Shown here: positions 27,631-39,638 of the stretch, in pieces
How the letters are laid out: the number at the start of each line of letters is the position of its first letter
Numbering within the stretch: position 1 is the first letter of the stretch
Assembly: GCF_000956525.1 (NCBI RefSeq)
Contig: NZ_JYIW01000026.1
Span: forward strand, 62,001-126,000
DNA length: 64,000 nucleotides
Direction: 5' to 3'
Source of the DNA: Microbacterium oxydans
GTDB lineage: Bacteria > Actinomycetota > Actinomycetes > Actinomycetales > Microbacteriaceae
The notes under the pieces: generated by a model
The model's database searches: none
Told to the model about the DNA's origin: nothing
Seen by the model: the letters and a program-made list of their open reading frames with translations, nothing else
Program-made: the position numbers and the translations under genes

Positions 27631-28281
27631 TTGACACGTAGCCCCCTTCGTCGGTCGGCGGCCGGTGCGCTCGTTGCGGTTCTCGCAGCGTTCGTACTGG
27701 CCGCCGATCAGTTTGTGAAGTACCTCACCGTCACGTACCTGCCGTTGCAGGAGCCCGTGCCCGTGCTCGGTGAGTTCCTGCAGCTGTACTCGGTGCGCAA
27801 CCCCGGTGCCGCGTTCTCGCTCGGTTCCGAGGTCACCTGGATCTTCACGATCGCCCTCGCAGTCGTCGCGGGCGTCATCATCTGGAAGGCCTTCGGACTT
27901 CGCTCGCGTCTCTGGGCCGTCGTGCTCGGCTGCCTGCTGGGCGGCGTGCTCGGCAACCTCGGAGACCGACTGTTCCGCGACCCCGGCTTCCCTGTCGGCC
28001 ACGTCGTCGACATGATCTCGATGCCCTGGATGATGCCGGCGATCTTCAACGTCGCCGACATCTTCATCGTCACTGGCATGATCTCGGTCGCCCTGCTGGT
28101 CGTCTTCGGCCTTCGCTTCGACGGCACGCGTGAGCGCGACCACGTGACGGTGGAGACCGAGGAGCAGGCGGAGGCCGTCGCGGTCGCTGAGGCGGAGCAG
28201 CGTGCTGCTGAATCCCAGTCGGCCGAGACAGCGGACGACGCGCCAGCCGGTGGCGCCGCACCCACCGCCGGAGGGCGTTGA
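27631..28281 (+). CDS. lspA: lipoprotein signal peptidase
   Basis: LspA cuts prolipoprotein signal peptides ahead of the lipidated cysteine. The 216-residue protein has four TM helices and the aspartyl-protease motifs [20 protein letters not shown] and FNVADIFIV; the catalytic aspartates are in VVD and [13 protein letters not shown] is also conserved. The start must be TTG at 27631, since no other start fits the first helix. The tail after about residue 165 is charged, rich in Ala/Glu/Val, and probably cytosolic and disordered. The stop overlaps or adjoins the rluD-type start. Confidence 0.94.
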   Translation: MTRSPLRRSAAGALVAVLAAFVLAADQFVKYLTVTYLPLQEPVPVLGEFLQLYSVRNPGAAFSLGSEVTWIFTIALAVVAGVIIWKAFGLRSRLWAVVLGCLLGGVLGNLGDRLFRDPGFPVGHVVDMISMPWMMPAIFNVADIFIVTGMISVALLVVFGLRFDGTRERDHVTVETEEQAEAVAVAEAEQRAAESQSAETADDAPAGGAAPTAGGR

Positions 28282-28283
28282 CG

Positions 28284-29204
28284 GTGGAGTCCCGCTCTCT
28301 GCCTGTGCCCGATGGGCTCGAGGGCACCAGGGTCGATGCAGCACTTGCGAAGATGCTCGGATTCTCGCGCACCTTCGCGGCCGATGTCGCCTCGGCCGGC
28401 GGCGTTCGGTTGGACGGGGTCACGCTCGACAAGTCCGATCGTCTGCGCGGCGGTGGATGGCTCGAGGTGGAGTGGCAGCCGAAGGAGGGACCGAAGATCG
28501 TTCCGATCCCGGTTCCGGATCTCGGGATCGTGTACGACGATGACGACATCGTCGTCGTCGACAAGCCGTCCGGTGTCGCAGCGCACCCCTCGCTCGGCTG
28601 GGAGGGACCGACCGTCGTCGGTGCACTCGCGGCCGCCGGGTTCCGCGTCTCGACGAGCGGTGCACCGGAACGACAGGGCGTCGTGCATCGGCTCGACGTC
28701 GGCACGAGTGGTCTGATGGTCGTCGCGAAGTCGGAGCACGCGTACACGGTGCTCAAGCACGCGTTCAAGGAGCGCACGGTCGAGAAGATCTACCACGCGG
28801 TGGTGCAAGGACATCCCGATCCGCTCGCTGGGACGATCGAGGCGCCGATCGGGCGCCACCCGAACCACTCGTGGAAGTTCGCGGTCGTTCCGGACGGCAA
28901 GCCCTCTGTCACGCATTACGAGACGCTCGAGGCGTTCCCGGGAGCGTCGCTGCTCGAGATCCACCTCGAGACGGGGCGCACACACCAGATCCGCGTGCAC
29001 ATGGCAGCGCACCGGCATCCGTGCGTGGGGGATCCGCTCTACGGCGCCGACCCCACGCTGTCCGCCCGGCTCGGACTCACCCGGCAGTGGCTGCATGCGC
29101 ACCAGCTGGCGTTCACGCACCCGGGCACAGGGGAGTGGGTGCAGTTCGAATCGCCGTACCCTGCAGACTTCGTGCACGCCCTCGACGTGCTGCGCGGGGA
29201 GTAG
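28284..29204 (+). CDS. RluD-type pseudouridine synthase
   Basis: An RluA-family enzyme that isomerises uridines in 23S rRNA or tRNA. It has an N-terminal S4-like RNA-binding domain (about residues 10-75: [33 protein letters not shown]) and a catalytic domain with the signature [17 protein letters not shown], where the Asp is the nucleophile. [11 protein letters not shown] is also typical. GTG at 28284 has GGAGGG eight bases upstream; TTG at 28278 is an alternative overlapping the lspA stop. The lspA-rluD pairing is common. The target uridines cannot be told from the sequence. Confidence 0.93.
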   Translation: MESRSLPVPDGLEGTRVDAALAKMLGFSRTFAADVASAGGVRLDGVTLDKSDRLRGGGWLEVEWQPKEGPKIVPIPVPDLGIVYDDDDIVVVDKPSGVAAHPSLGWEGPTVVGALAAAGFRVSTSGAPERQGVVHRLDVGTSGLMVVAKSEHAYTVLKHAFKERTVEKIYHAVVQGHPDPLAGTIEAPIGRHPNHSWKFAVVPDGKPSVTHYETLEAFPGASLLEIHLETGRTHQIRVHMAAHRHPCVGDPLYGADPTLSARLGLTRQWLHAHQLAFTHPGTGEWVQFESPYPADFVHALDVLRGE

Positions 29205-29231
29205 CCGCCCTCGAGGTCTCGAGAGCACGGA

Positions 29232-29321
29232 GCCGCTTCTTGGCTCGCTGCGCCGCTCCTTGGGTCGCTGAGCTGCCCCTCGGTCCCTGAGCCGCCCTTG
29301 GGTCGCTGAGCCTGTCGAAGC
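29232..29321. repeat. degenerate tandem repeat tract (GGTCGCTGAGCC type)
   Basis: Four imperfect units of 19-28 bp start near 29232, 29252, 29275 and 29294, all variants of a CTTGGGTCGCTGAGC core. The last unit carries the fuller GGTCGCTGAGCCTGTCGAAG. The complementary sequence is a common extragenic motif in high-GC bacteria as far as I recall. The tract occupies most of the gap between rluD and the gene remnant. Confidence 0.6.
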
Positions 29322-29348
29322 GTCAGAGGCATCGGCGACACTGGATCC

Positions 29349-29504
29349 ATGGACATCGAGGTGCGCCCCGCAGTGGAGTTCGACGACGTCGCCGGCGTGT
29401 GCGGCACAGCCCGGCGCCCTGATGCGGCTCGATCTGGAGAAGGCTCGGAAGTCGATGAAGAAACCGTGAACCGTTCGACGGGACACGGACAATACACAGC
29501 GTGA
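29349..29504 (+). pseudogene. 51-codon remnant, possibly a GNAT acetyltransferase start
   Basis: Starting at ATG 29349 the frame reads MDIEVRPAVEFDDVAGV followed by RRPDA, which recalls the first residues of some GNAT acetyltransferases, then turns into non-family sequence and ends at 29504. In a second frame the stretch from about 29410 to 29469 reads like a genuine protein tail (ALMRLDLEKARKSMKKP, stop). The region looks like the scar of a deletion joining two gene ends. It contains the ECF promoter in its last 40 bases. It is unlikely to be expressed as a working protein. Confidence 0.35.
29468..29495 (+). promoter_or_regulatory. ECF-type promoter of the first sigma module
   Basis: GAACCGTTCG (29468-29477), 12 nt, then CAATAC (29490-29495) and GTG after 5 nt. 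The same arrangement with the same bases precedes the second module, and the AAC-containing -35 is typical of ECF sigma factors. Probably autoregulated and leaderless. Confidence 0.65.
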
Positions 29505-30100
29505 GCACAGACAGCGAGATCATCCAACGGTCTCTCGAACACCCGCCGGCCTTCGCGCAGCTGTTCGACCGACATTCCCGCGCGATCAACGCCTTCGCGA
29601 GCTACCGAATCGGCCGGCATGCGGCTGAGGACGTCTTGAGTGAGACCTTCCTCGTCGCGTTCCGACGTCGCGCAGATTTCGATACGGGCATCGAATCGGC
29701 CGCGCCCTGGCTGTTCGGCATCGCCTCGCGCCTGATCCGTCGGCATCGCGCCGTCGAGGCGAAGCACTGGCGGTCATTCGCCGCCGCGGTGACGGGCGAG
29801 GAACACACATCGGATGGCGGTGTGGACGAGGCCATGGCGAGGATCGATGCCGAGCGGAAGGTGCAGGCGATGCGGACGCGGATCGCGTCCCTTTCGCCGC
29901 GGGACCGCGAGACCCTGCTGCTCTACGCCTGGCAGGGACTCACGTACGAGCAGATCGGGGAGGCGCTCGGTGTTCCGGTCGGGACCGTCCGCTCGCGGTT
30001 GAACCGCGTGCGGCGTCGGCTGGACCCAGGGCGCAGGGCACAAGACGTCGCACAGGTCATCGAGATCGTGGAGCAGGGAGAGTCCAATGAACGTGTTTGA
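29501..30100 (+). CDS. ECF-family RNA polymerase sigma factor, copy 1
   Basis: A 199-residue ECF sigma factor. Region 2 spans about residues 12-85 (AFAQLFDRHSRAINAFASYR, DVLSETFLVAFRRR, PWLFGIASRLIRRHR) and region 4 about 115-175 (SPRDRETLLLYAWQGLTYEQ, IGEALGVPVGTVRSRLNRVR). The N-terminus MSTDSEIIQRSL is shared with the second copy at 31262. The GTG is 5 nt after the -10, so no ribosome binding site is needed. The 3' end overlaps the next gene by 14 bp. The signal is unknown; the linked membrane protein is the likely regulator. Confidence 0.92.
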   Translation: MSTDSEIIQRSLEHPPAFAQLFDRHSRAINAFASYRIGRHAAEDVLSETFLVAFRRRADFDTGIESAAPWLFGIASRLIRRHRAVEAKHWRSFAAAVTGEEHTSDGGVDEAMARIDAERKVQAMRTRIASLSPRDRETLLLYAWQGLTYEQIGEALGVPVGTVRSRLNRVRRRLDPGRRAQDVAQVIEIVEQGESNERV

Positions 30101-31220
30101 GGAAGCGCAGAAGGCCCGTCCCGAGATCGACGGCGCTGAGGAGAACGTGGCGGCCGCGCGAGCGATGCTGATGGCCGAGATCCGCGGAGAGTCGGTTCCG
30201 CTCTCGACGCGTGCCAGACGTCGTCCGTGGATCATCGCCGGCAGCGTGCTTGCGGGTGCCGCCGCGGTGACTGCGGGTGTGCTCGTCGTCGGCGGCCTCA
30301 CGACGCCTGAGCCAAGCGTCGAGGCTGTCCCGACCGTGGTGCCGTCGACAGCGCCGAGCCCGAGCACGGATCCGCAACCCACGCCGCAACCCACTGCTGA
30401 ACCGCTGACGGTGACGAGTGCGTTCGGTGCCGCGGGAGCTGCAGCCGCCAGCTTCTCGGGGCTCACCGTCGCGCCGGGGCAGTATCTGCGTCTCCAGGTG
30501 GCGGTGAACGACATCGTCTTCTTCGAACCGGCGAACGGGTGGGGCGAGTATTCGGCCGATCGCTCGAACGCCACCAGCGCGTGGGGCGTCACAGGGTCGT
30601 ACGACGTGTACGTCCCGGCAGACCCGTACGCGGACTGGCGATACGCCGGAGGGCCCTCTCAGATCGGCGATCTCTACGGTCCGGACGCCGCCCAGCGCTC
30701 CCAGCTCTATCAGCAGGAGACCGCGCACACGTCGTACGAGCCGTACGGCCAGGCCGGCGGCGCCGGTGCCCCGTGGTCGACGGCCGGAGGCGACTCTCTC
30801 GCCGCGTTCTTCGATTCGATGCCCAAGGATCCAGCGCAGCTGATCTCCTGGATCGATGAGCATCAGGAGACGCCGCCAGGATCCGACAACTCGAAGGTGG
30901 GCTGGTTGCTCATCGAGCTGCTCGCCCGCAACGCAGGATCGTCCGAGGCGCGCGCGGCGATGTATACAGCATTGAGCATGCTCGACGGGTTCGAACTGAT
31001 CGGTGTCGCGGGCGACGACTTCACTGTCGCCCTCACCACGCCCACAGTCGACATCTCCGGCAACCCGAGCACGGTGCGTCGCACTGCGACGATCGACACG
31101 ATCACGGGTCTCGTCGAGGAGACGACCGTGACGACCGGCGCAGGGTCTGCAGTGGTGCCCGATGCCATCCCGGACATTCGGCGGACGTACGTGGTGTCCG
31201 TCGTCGATGCGGCTCCGTGA
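30087..31220 (+). CDS. single-pass membrane protein, putative anti-sigma partner (CU044_5270-like), copy 1
   Basis: A 377-residue protein coupled to the sigma factor by a 14-bp overlap. It has a cytosolic N-terminus (about 48 residues, with AENVAAARAML-like helix), one TM helix near residues 50-68 (IIAGSVLAGAAAVTAGVLVV), a Pro/Thr/Ser linker and an extracellular domain starting at VAPGQYLRLQV. No zinc anti-sigma HxxxCxxC motif is present. The layout matches proteins named CU044_5270 family next to ECF genes. An anti-sigma role is inferred from position and topology only. Confidence 0.75.
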   Translation: MNVFEEAQKARPEIDGAEENVAAARAMLMAEIRGESVPLSTRARRRPWIIAGSVLAGAAAVTAGVLVVGGLTTPEPSVEAVPTVVPSTAPSPSTDPQPTPQPTAEPLTVTSAFGAAGAAAASFSGLTVAPGQYLRLQVAVNDIVFFEPANGWGEYSADRSNATSAWGVTGSYDVYVPADPYADWRYAGGPSQIGDLYGPDAAQRSQLYQQETAHTSYEPYGQAGGAGAPWSTAGGDSLAAFFDSMPKDPAQLISWIDEHQETPPGSDNSKVGWLLIELLARNAGSSEARAAMYTALSMLDGFELIGVAGDDFTVALTTPTVDISGNPSTVRRTATIDTITGLVEETTVTTGAGSAVVPDAIPDIRRTYVVSVVDAAP

Positions 31221-31228
31221 CGGATTTG

Positions 31229-31256
31229 GAACCGTTCGTCCGTTCTCGGGCAATAC
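31229..31256 (+). promoter_or_regulatory. ECF-type promoter of the second sigma module
   Basis: GAACCGTTCG (31229-31238), 12 nt, CAATAC (31251-31256), 5 nt, GTG. It is identical in both boxes and spacing to the promoter at 29468, while the spacer sequence differs. Confidence 0.7.
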
Positions 31257-31261
31257 ATAGT

Positions 31262-31870
31262 GTGAGCACAGACAGCGAGATCATTCAGCGGTCGCTCGGA
31301 CAGCCCCGAGCGTTCGCCGAACTGTTCGATCGGCATGCCGAGACGGTCGGCGGGTACGCCGCCCGTCGTCTCGGCGTCGATGCGGGCGAGGACATCCTGA
31401 GTGAGACGTTCCTGGTCGCGTTTGCACGACGGACGTCGTTCGACACGTCATGGGACTCGGCCCTTCCCTGGTTGTACGGGATCGCCTCCCGGCTGATCAG
31501 GAAGCACCGGGCGAAGGAAGCGAAGCACTATCGGTCGAGCGTCGCGTCCGCGCATCGCGAGGAGCACATCTCGCACGGGGACCTCGAGGCGACGACCGCT
31601 CGCCTCGACGCGGAGATCTCCACCCGGGAGCTGGCACCTCGGATCGCCGGCCTGTCAGTGAAGGAACGCGACACGCTCCTGCTCTACGCGTGGGGCGATC
31701 TGACCTATGAGGAGGTTGCACTCGCTCTCCGCGTGCCGGTCGGCACCGTCCGCTCGCGGATGAACCGCATCCGGACCCGGTTGAACCCGGACAGATCGAC
31801 GGGCCGAGCACGAAACGTGAATGCAGAGAAGGAAGGAGCAGTCGATGGACGTTTTCGAGCGCGTGCGTGA
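31262..31870 (+). CDS. ECF-family RNA polymerase sigma factor, copy 2
   Basis: A 202-residue paralogue of the sigma factor at 29501. Both start MSTDSEIIQRSL and share DILSETFLVAF, PWLYGIASRLIRKHR and VPVGTVRSRMNRIR. The GTG at 31262 is preferred to an in-frame start at 31217 because it matches copy 1 and follows the promoter at the same distance. The extra C-terminal stretch after region 4 overlaps the membrane gene by 26 bp and may be only a read-through tail. The conserved promoter suggests that both copies could recognise the same sites, allowing cross-talk. Confidence 0.92.
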   Translation: MSTDSEIIQRSLGQPRAFAELFDRHAETVGGYAARRLGVDAGEDILSETFLVAFARRTSFDTSWDSALPWLYGIASRLIRKHRAKEAKHYRSSVASAHREEHISHGDLEATTARLDAEISTRELAPRIAGLSVKERDTLLLYAWGDLTYEEVALALRVPVGTVRSRMNRIRTRLNPDRSTGRARNVNAEKEGAVDGRFRARA

Positions 31871-32927
31871 GGTCAACGCAGGAGCAGGACTCACCGAGGA
31901 CCGCATCTCCGGTGCCCGATCCCGGTTGCTCGACGGGATCGATGCGGGCCGGACCGCGGAGCGGAAGCGGCTCGCGCGGCGGCCGATGCTCGTGATCGCG
32001 GGAGCCGTGGCGACGGTCGCCGCCGTCACCGCGACGGTGGTGGTGATCAACCAGCCGGTCGCGCCGGCCCCGCGGGTGGAGGCTGTTCCCGTCTCCCCGG
32101 GCGATCCCCGGACGCCCGGGGAGAGGATCCCGAAACCGGTCCCGACCGTCGGGACCGGGGCGACAGAAGTGTTCCCCGGTACGACTCCGCAGCCAGGACA
32201 GTATCTGAAGATCACGGCGACGGAGGAGAGCATCTTCTATCGAGACGGCAACGGCGGAGTGAACCAGTGGTTCTCGAATTTCGGGACACCACCGATCGCC
32301 GCAGCAGTGATGAGGGGCTACTCAAGCACGACCATGCCGGCTGACCGGTCGGGAGAGTGGATCAGCTCGCGCGGACCGTCGAGCGAGTTCGTTCAGGCCT
32401 TCGGCGCGGATGAGGGGACGCTGGGCTCGGCATGGTCGAGTGTGCTCCCATACAGCCCAGCTGTCATCGAGAGCCGCTCCGTCGGTGGACTCGACTACGG
32501 ATACACACCCGGAGTCGGAGGTCCGAACTACTACGACGCCCAGCCCCGGGACCCGCAGGCGCTCTGGAACTACTGGTACGACTTCTTTTCGCAAGCGCAG
32601 AGCGGCAGAGAGGAGTCCGTGCTGTATTCGATTCTGGATGTGCTCAAGTCGAACATCGCCCCTGCCGACGTCCGGTCAGCGTACCTGGAGGCGCTGCAGA
32701 CATCCGGGCGCGCTGCGGTCGATTCGACGAACGGTTCCGTCGTGACCTATGCGGTGCAGTTCAGCGACGCGGACGCACGTACCGAGCGGATCTCGATCGA
32801 CACCTCGACGGGCTGGGTGATGGGATACACCATCAAGTATCTGAACGCAGATGGCGGGCTGGTGCCGGGCGGCGTCCCGAACGTCCGGGTAACCTACGCG
32901 CTCTCTATCGTGCCCTCCGCACAGTAG
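31845..32927 (+). CDS. single-pass membrane protein, putative anti-sigma partner (CU044_5270-like), copy 2
   Basis: A 360-residue paralogue of the protein at 30087. Start ATG 31845 has AAGGAG upstream and gives MDVFERVREVNAG, which parallels MNVFEEAQKA in copy 1. A cytosolic helix (EDRISGARSRLLDGI), a TM helix near residues 46-66 and an extracellular domain beginning PGQYLKI follow. The C-terminal strand VPNVRVTYALSIV parallels IPDIRRTYVVSVV. Identity in the extracellular part is clearly lower than in the sigma factors, so the two may sense different signals. Function is inferred from context. Confidence 0.75.
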   Translation: MDVFERVREVNAGAGLTEDRISGARSRLLDGIDAGRTAERKRLARRPMLVIAGAVATVAAVTATVVVINQPVAPAPRVEAVPVSPGDPRTPGERIPKPVPTVGTGATEVFPGTTPQPGQYLKITATEESIFYRDGNGGVNQWFSNFGTPPIAAAVMRGYSSTTMPADRSGEWISSRGPSSEFVQAFGADEGTLGSAWSSVLPYSPAVIESRSVGGLDYGYTPGVGGPNYYDAQPRDPQALWNYWYDFFSQAQSGREESVLYSILDVLKSNIAPADVRSAYLEALQTSGRAAVDSTNGSVVTYAVQFSDADARTERISIDTSTGWVMGYTIKYLNADGGLVPGGVPNVRVTYALSIVPSAQ

Positions 32928-32942
32928 CTCTTCGAACTGGCT

Positions 32943-32975
32943 GAGCCCCGACACCGACCTCCGGTGTCGGGGCTC
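32943..32975 (+). terminator. hairpin after the second ECF module
   Basis: A perfect 13-bp stem pairs 32943-32955 with 32963-32975 across a 7-nt loop. There is no U-tract. It closes the sigma module just before the dnaE promoter. Confidence 0.55.
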
Positions 32976-32980
32976 CGCCG

Positions 32981-32986
32981 TAGACT
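32981..32986 (+). promoter_or_regulatory. -10 element TAGACT for dnaE
   Basis: TAGACT ends 6 nt before the dnaE ATG at 32993, with no ribosome binding site; a leaderless start is likely. Confidence 0.6.
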
Positions 32987-32992
32987 CGATGC

Positions 32993-36511
<3,519 letters not shown>

Positions 36512-36516
36512 ACGGG

Positions 36517-36522
36517 TAGGAT
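36517..36522 (+). promoter_or_regulatory. -10 element TAGGAT upstream of the four-TM protein gene
   Basis: TAGGAT lies 61 nt before the ATG at 36584, giving a leader with AAAGGATG as ribosome binding site. Confidence 0.4.
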
Positions 36523-36583
36523 CGTGAGCCGTCGGACAGCATGACGGCCCTCCCTGTCATGCACCGCGCCGAAAGGATGACTG

Positions 36584-37840
36584 ATGAGCACCGAACTCCC
36601 TGAGATCCCGGATGCCGAGAGCGACACCTTCCTCGACGAGGACGGTGTCCTCTACGACGACGACGTCACGCCCGAGTACGGTGTCCTCGGCTTCACGTTG
36701 CGTGAACTGCTGATCGTGGGCGTCTGGGCCGTCTCCTTCATCGTGTCGTTCTTCCCGCTCGCCGGTGGTCCGTCGATCTGGGGCACCGGCATCCAATGGA
36801 TCCTGCCGATCGGCGTGCCGACCGTCGCCGTGTTCCTCCTGGTGCTGCGTCGTTTCTCGCCGGACGGGATCCGCCGGGTCGGCTCACTGGGCATCGACCA
36901 GTTCGCCTCCGTCGCGTTCTCCGTGTCTGCGGTCATCTGGGTCGGGACGCTGTGGAGCGCCGTCGCCGGACTGATCGAGTTCGGTGTCTTCGGGCTGTCG
37001 TGGAGCGGGATCGTGCAGCTCGTCGCGTCCCTGGCCCTGGTCGTGCTCACGGTGTTCGCGCCGATCGTCCCCGGGCTGAAGGAAGACTTCCAGGGTCGGC
37101 TCGTCACACTCGCGCACCGTAACGCGAACCCTGTGCGCCCCGTCATCGCACGGCCCCGCCCTGAGCCCGAGCCCGCAGTCGACACGAACGAGGCAGAGGT
37201 CGCAGCAGGTGCCGAGCAGCCGGGCGATCAGACGGACAGTGGTCTCGCGTCGACGGACGACCGGTTCTCCGGATCGCCCGCAACGGCTGTCACGACCGCC
37301 TACGCGCAGCCGGTCGAGCTCGACGTCGAGCTCTCCGGGCAGCAGGCCACCGACGAGATCGCTCGATTCGACGTCGCGGATCAGGTGCCGATCGCCGCGC
37401 ACGCCTCCGGCGGCGACACCGGTACCGAAGACACGGCGGCCGATGACGAGTACGTCCCGAACTACTCCCGCCGGTCCCGTGGCCAGGAGATCGCGTCAGA
37501 CACCGCCAGCATCGAAGCCCTCCTGGAGACGGCGCAGACCATCGAGCACACGGGTGCCGTCGAGGGTGATGCCGAGCCGTTCACCGAGACCGAGGACTGG
37601 ACCGACGACAGCCTTGCGGACGAGGCGAACAGTTCTCGTCACGTCGACCCGGCGCAGCCGTTCTGGATCCTCGCTCCGTCTGAGCGAGACGTGCACGATG
37701 AGCGCGGAGAACCGTTGTTCCGAATCGGTCCGAGCGCGTGGGCGCTCGTGATCGAGGATCGCGGCGGCGCTTTCGTGGTCCGCCATGACGACGGCCGCAT
37801 CGGTTACCTCCACGACATCTCGGACATCACGAAAGGCTGA
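36584..37840 (+). CDS. uncharacterised four-TM membrane protein with disordered region and small C-terminal domain
   Basis: I do not recognise this 418-residue protein. After an acidic N-terminus (about 45 residues) it has four TM helices between about 45 and 165 (LLIVGVWAVSFIVSFFPLA, WILPIGVPTVAVFLLVL, ASVAFSVSAVIWVGTLW, LVASLALVVLTVFAPIV). A long acidic, Ala/Thr-rich disordered stretch (about 185-345) leads to a compact C-terminal segment starting near FWILAPSERDVHDERGEPLF and ending HDISDITKG. hisD follows after two bases, so they may share a transcript. Position between dnaE and hisD gives no firm functional hint. Confidence 0.75.
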   Translation: MSTELPEIPDAESDTFLDEDGVLYDDDVTPEYGVLGFTLRELLIVGVWAVSFIVSFFPLAGGPSIWGTGIQWILPIGVPTVAVFLLVLRRFSPDGIRRVGSLGIDQFASVAFSVSAVIWVGTLWSAVAGLIEFGVFGLSWSGIVQLVASLALVVLTVFAPIVPGLKEDFQGRLVTLAHRNANPVRPVIARPRPEPEPAVDTNEAEVAAGAEQPGDQTDSGLASTDDRFSGSPATAVTTAYAQPVELDVELSGQQATDEIARFDVADQVPIAAHASGGDTGTEDTAADDEYVPNYSRRSRGQEIASDTASIEALLETAQTIEHTGAVEGDAEPFTETEDWTDDSLADEANSSRHVDPAQPFWILAPSERDVHDERGEPLFRIGPSAWALVIEDRGGAFVVRHDDGRIGYLHDISDITKG

Positions 37841-37842
37841 CA

Positions 37843-39147
37843 GTGCGAACGATCGATCTGCGGGGGCGCGAGCTCTCGCCAGCCGCCATGCTCGCCGCAG
37901 TTCCGCGAGCGACCCAGGCTCGCGCTGAGGCACTCGACACGGCGACGCGTATCGTCGACGACGTGCGGGAGCGCGGAGAGCAGGCGCTGCGCGAGCAGGC
38001 CGAGAAGTTCGACCGCGTCACCGGTCACGCGATCCGGGTGCCGTCGGATCACATCGACGACGCGCTCGAGCACCTGACCCCCGAGGTCCGCGCCGCGCTG
38101 GAAGAGGCGATCCGCCGCGTGCGCCTCGCGTCAGCCGCGCAGGTCCCTGCCCAGCAGGTCACTCAGATCGGCGAAGGCGCGCGCATCACGCAGCGCTGGC
38201 AGCCCGTGCACCGTGTCGGCGTGTACATCCCCGGTGGCAAGGCGGTGTACCCGTCGAGCGTCATCATGAACGTCGTGCCCGCGCAGGTCGCAGGCGTCAC
38301 CGAGATCGCACTCGCCTCCCCGCCGCAGTCGGATCAGGACGGGCGCATCCACCCGACGATCCTCGCTGCGGCAGCGCTCCTCGGTGTGACCGAGGTCTAC
38401 GCCATGGGGGGAGCCGGGGCGATCGGCGCCTTCGCCTGGGGCGTCCCCGAGGTGGGGCTCGACCCGGTCGACGTGCTCTCCGGGCCGGGGAACAACTACG
38501 TCGCTTCGGCGAAGCGTGCGGTGGCCGGCGTCGTCGGAACCGATTCCGAGGCGGGTGCCACCGAGATCCTCGTCGTGGCCGATGCCGCGGCAGACGCGCG
38601 ACTCATCGCCGCCGACCTGGTCAGCCAGGCCGAGCACGACGAACAGGCGTCGGCTGTGCTCGTGACCGATTCCGAGGAACTCGCAGCCCGCGTCGCCGTG
38701 GAGGTCGAGACCTTCGCCCTCGCGACGCGTCACTCCGAGCGTGTCGGTGCCGCACTCGCCGGCCCGCAGTCCGCGATCGTGCTCGTCGATGACCGCGACA
38801 TGGCGACGGCGTTCAGCAACGCGTATGCGCCGGAGCACCTCGAGCTCCACCTCGCCGATGCAGAGGATGCCGCAGCATCCTTCACCAGTGCGGGTGCCGT
38901 GTTCGTGGGCGACCAGACGCCGGTCAGTCTCGGCGACTACATGGCCGGCAGCAACCATGTCCTGCCCACCGGCGGCCAGGCTCGTTACGCGCCGGGACTC
39001 GGTGCCTACACGTTCCTTCGTCCCCAGCAGGTCATCTCGTATGACCGCTCCGCCCTCGCCGCCGTGCGGGCAGGCGTCGTCGCTCTCGCCGACACGGAGG
39101 TACTGCCGGCGCACGGCGAGGCGATCGAGGCCCGCTTCACGGCGTAG
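37843..39147 (+). CDS. hisD: histidinol dehydrogenase
   Basis: HisD performs the last two oxidations of histidine synthesis, from L-histidinol to L-histidine, using NAD and zinc. The 434-residue protein has GVYIPGGKAVYPSSVIMN, the SGPGNNYVASAKRAV motif and EAGATEILVVAD; the zinc ligands and catalytic residues follow in DLVSQAEHDEQA and NAYAPEHLE. GTG at 37843 follows two bases after the preceding stop. No other his gene is in the window. The stop codon TAG begins the -10 box of nrdR. Confidence 0.96.
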   Translation: MRTIDLRGRELSPAAMLAAVPRATQARAEALDTATRIVDDVRERGEQALREQAEKFDRVTGHAIRVPSDHIDDALEHLTPEVRAALEEAIRRVRLASAAQVPAQQVTQIGEGARITQRWQPVHRVGVYIPGGKAVYPSSVIMNVVPAQVAGVTEIALASPPQSDQDGRIHPTILAAAALLGVTEVYAMGGAGAIGAFAWGVPEVGLDPVDVLSGPGNNYVASAKRAVAGVVGTDSEAGATEILVVADAAADARLIAADLVSQAEHDEQASAVLVTDSEELAARVAVEVETFALATRHSERVGAALAGPQSAIVLVDDRDMATAFSNAYAPEHLELHLADAEDAAASFTSAGAVFVGDQTPVSLGDYMAGSNHVLPTGGQARYAPGLGAYTFLRPQQVISYDRSALAAVRAGVVALADTEVLPAHGEAIEARFTA

Positions 39148-39150
39148 GTT
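39145..39150 (+). promoter_or_regulatory. -10 element TAGGTT overlapping hisD stop, for nrdR
   Basis: TAGGTT starts with the hisD TAG and ends 6 nt before the nrdR ATG; no ribosome binding site is present. Confidence 0.55.
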
Positions 39151-39156
39151 AGACAG

Positions 39157-39627
39157 ATGCACTGCCCGTTCTGCCGTCATTCCGACTCCCGTGTGATCGA
39201 TTCGCGGACCAGCGATGACGGTCTGTCGATCCGTCGACGCCGACAGTGTCCCGAATGCGGTGGACGTTTCACCACGACGGAGACGGCGAGCCTCAACGTG
39301 ATCAAGCGTTCCGGCGTGATGGAGCCTTTCAGCCGCGAGAAGGTCATCTCCGGCGTGCGCAAGGCCTGCCAGGGGCGCCCGGTCACCGAGGCGGATCTCG
39401 CGATCCTCGCGCAGCGCGTCGAAGAGGCCGTCCGCCAGACCGGAGTGTCGCAGCTCGACACGAACGAGATCGGTCTGGCCATCCTCGGACCGCTGCGTGA
39501 TCTCGACGAGGTCGCCTTCCTGCGGTTCGCCAGCGTCTATCAGGCGTTCGACTCGCTCGAGGATTTCGAAGCGGCGATCACCGACCTTCGAGCCGATCAC
39601 TCGGAGCAGGAGCCCGCCGACCGGTAA
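39157..39627 (+). CDS. nrdR: transcriptional repressor NrdR
   Basis: NrdR represses ribonucleotide reductase genes in response to ATP/dATP. The 156-residue protein has an N-terminal zinc ribbon with CPFC (3-6) and CPEC (about 31-34) and a central ATP-cone domain ([20 protein letters not shown]). The ATG follows a TAGGTT box after 6 nt, so the message appears leaderless. No nrd genes are in the window, so it acts elsewhere. The stop TAA overlaps the pyrD -10 box. Confidence 0.97.
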   Translation: MHCPFCRHSDSRVIDSRTSDDGLSIRRRRQCPECGGRFTTTETASLNVIKRSGVMEPFSREKVISGVRKACQGRPVTEADLAILAQRVEEAVRQTGVSQLDTNEIGLAILGPLRDLDEVAFLRFASVYQAFDSLEDFEAAITDLRADHSEQEPADR

Positions 39628-39630
39628 TCT
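39625..39630 (+). promoter_or_regulatory. -10 element TAATCT overlapping nrdR stop, for pyrD
   Basis: TAATCT begins with the nrdR TAA stop. It ends 8 nt before ATG 39639, which supports that codon over the GTG at 39636. Confidence 0.5.
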
Positions 39631-39638
39631 GGGCAGTG

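Noticed and set aside
27708..29492. A 594-codon open frame on the minus strand across lspA and the pseudouridine synthase gene
   Set aside because: Antisense shadow of motif-bearing genes; composition is non-protein-like, and no ribosome binding site was found.
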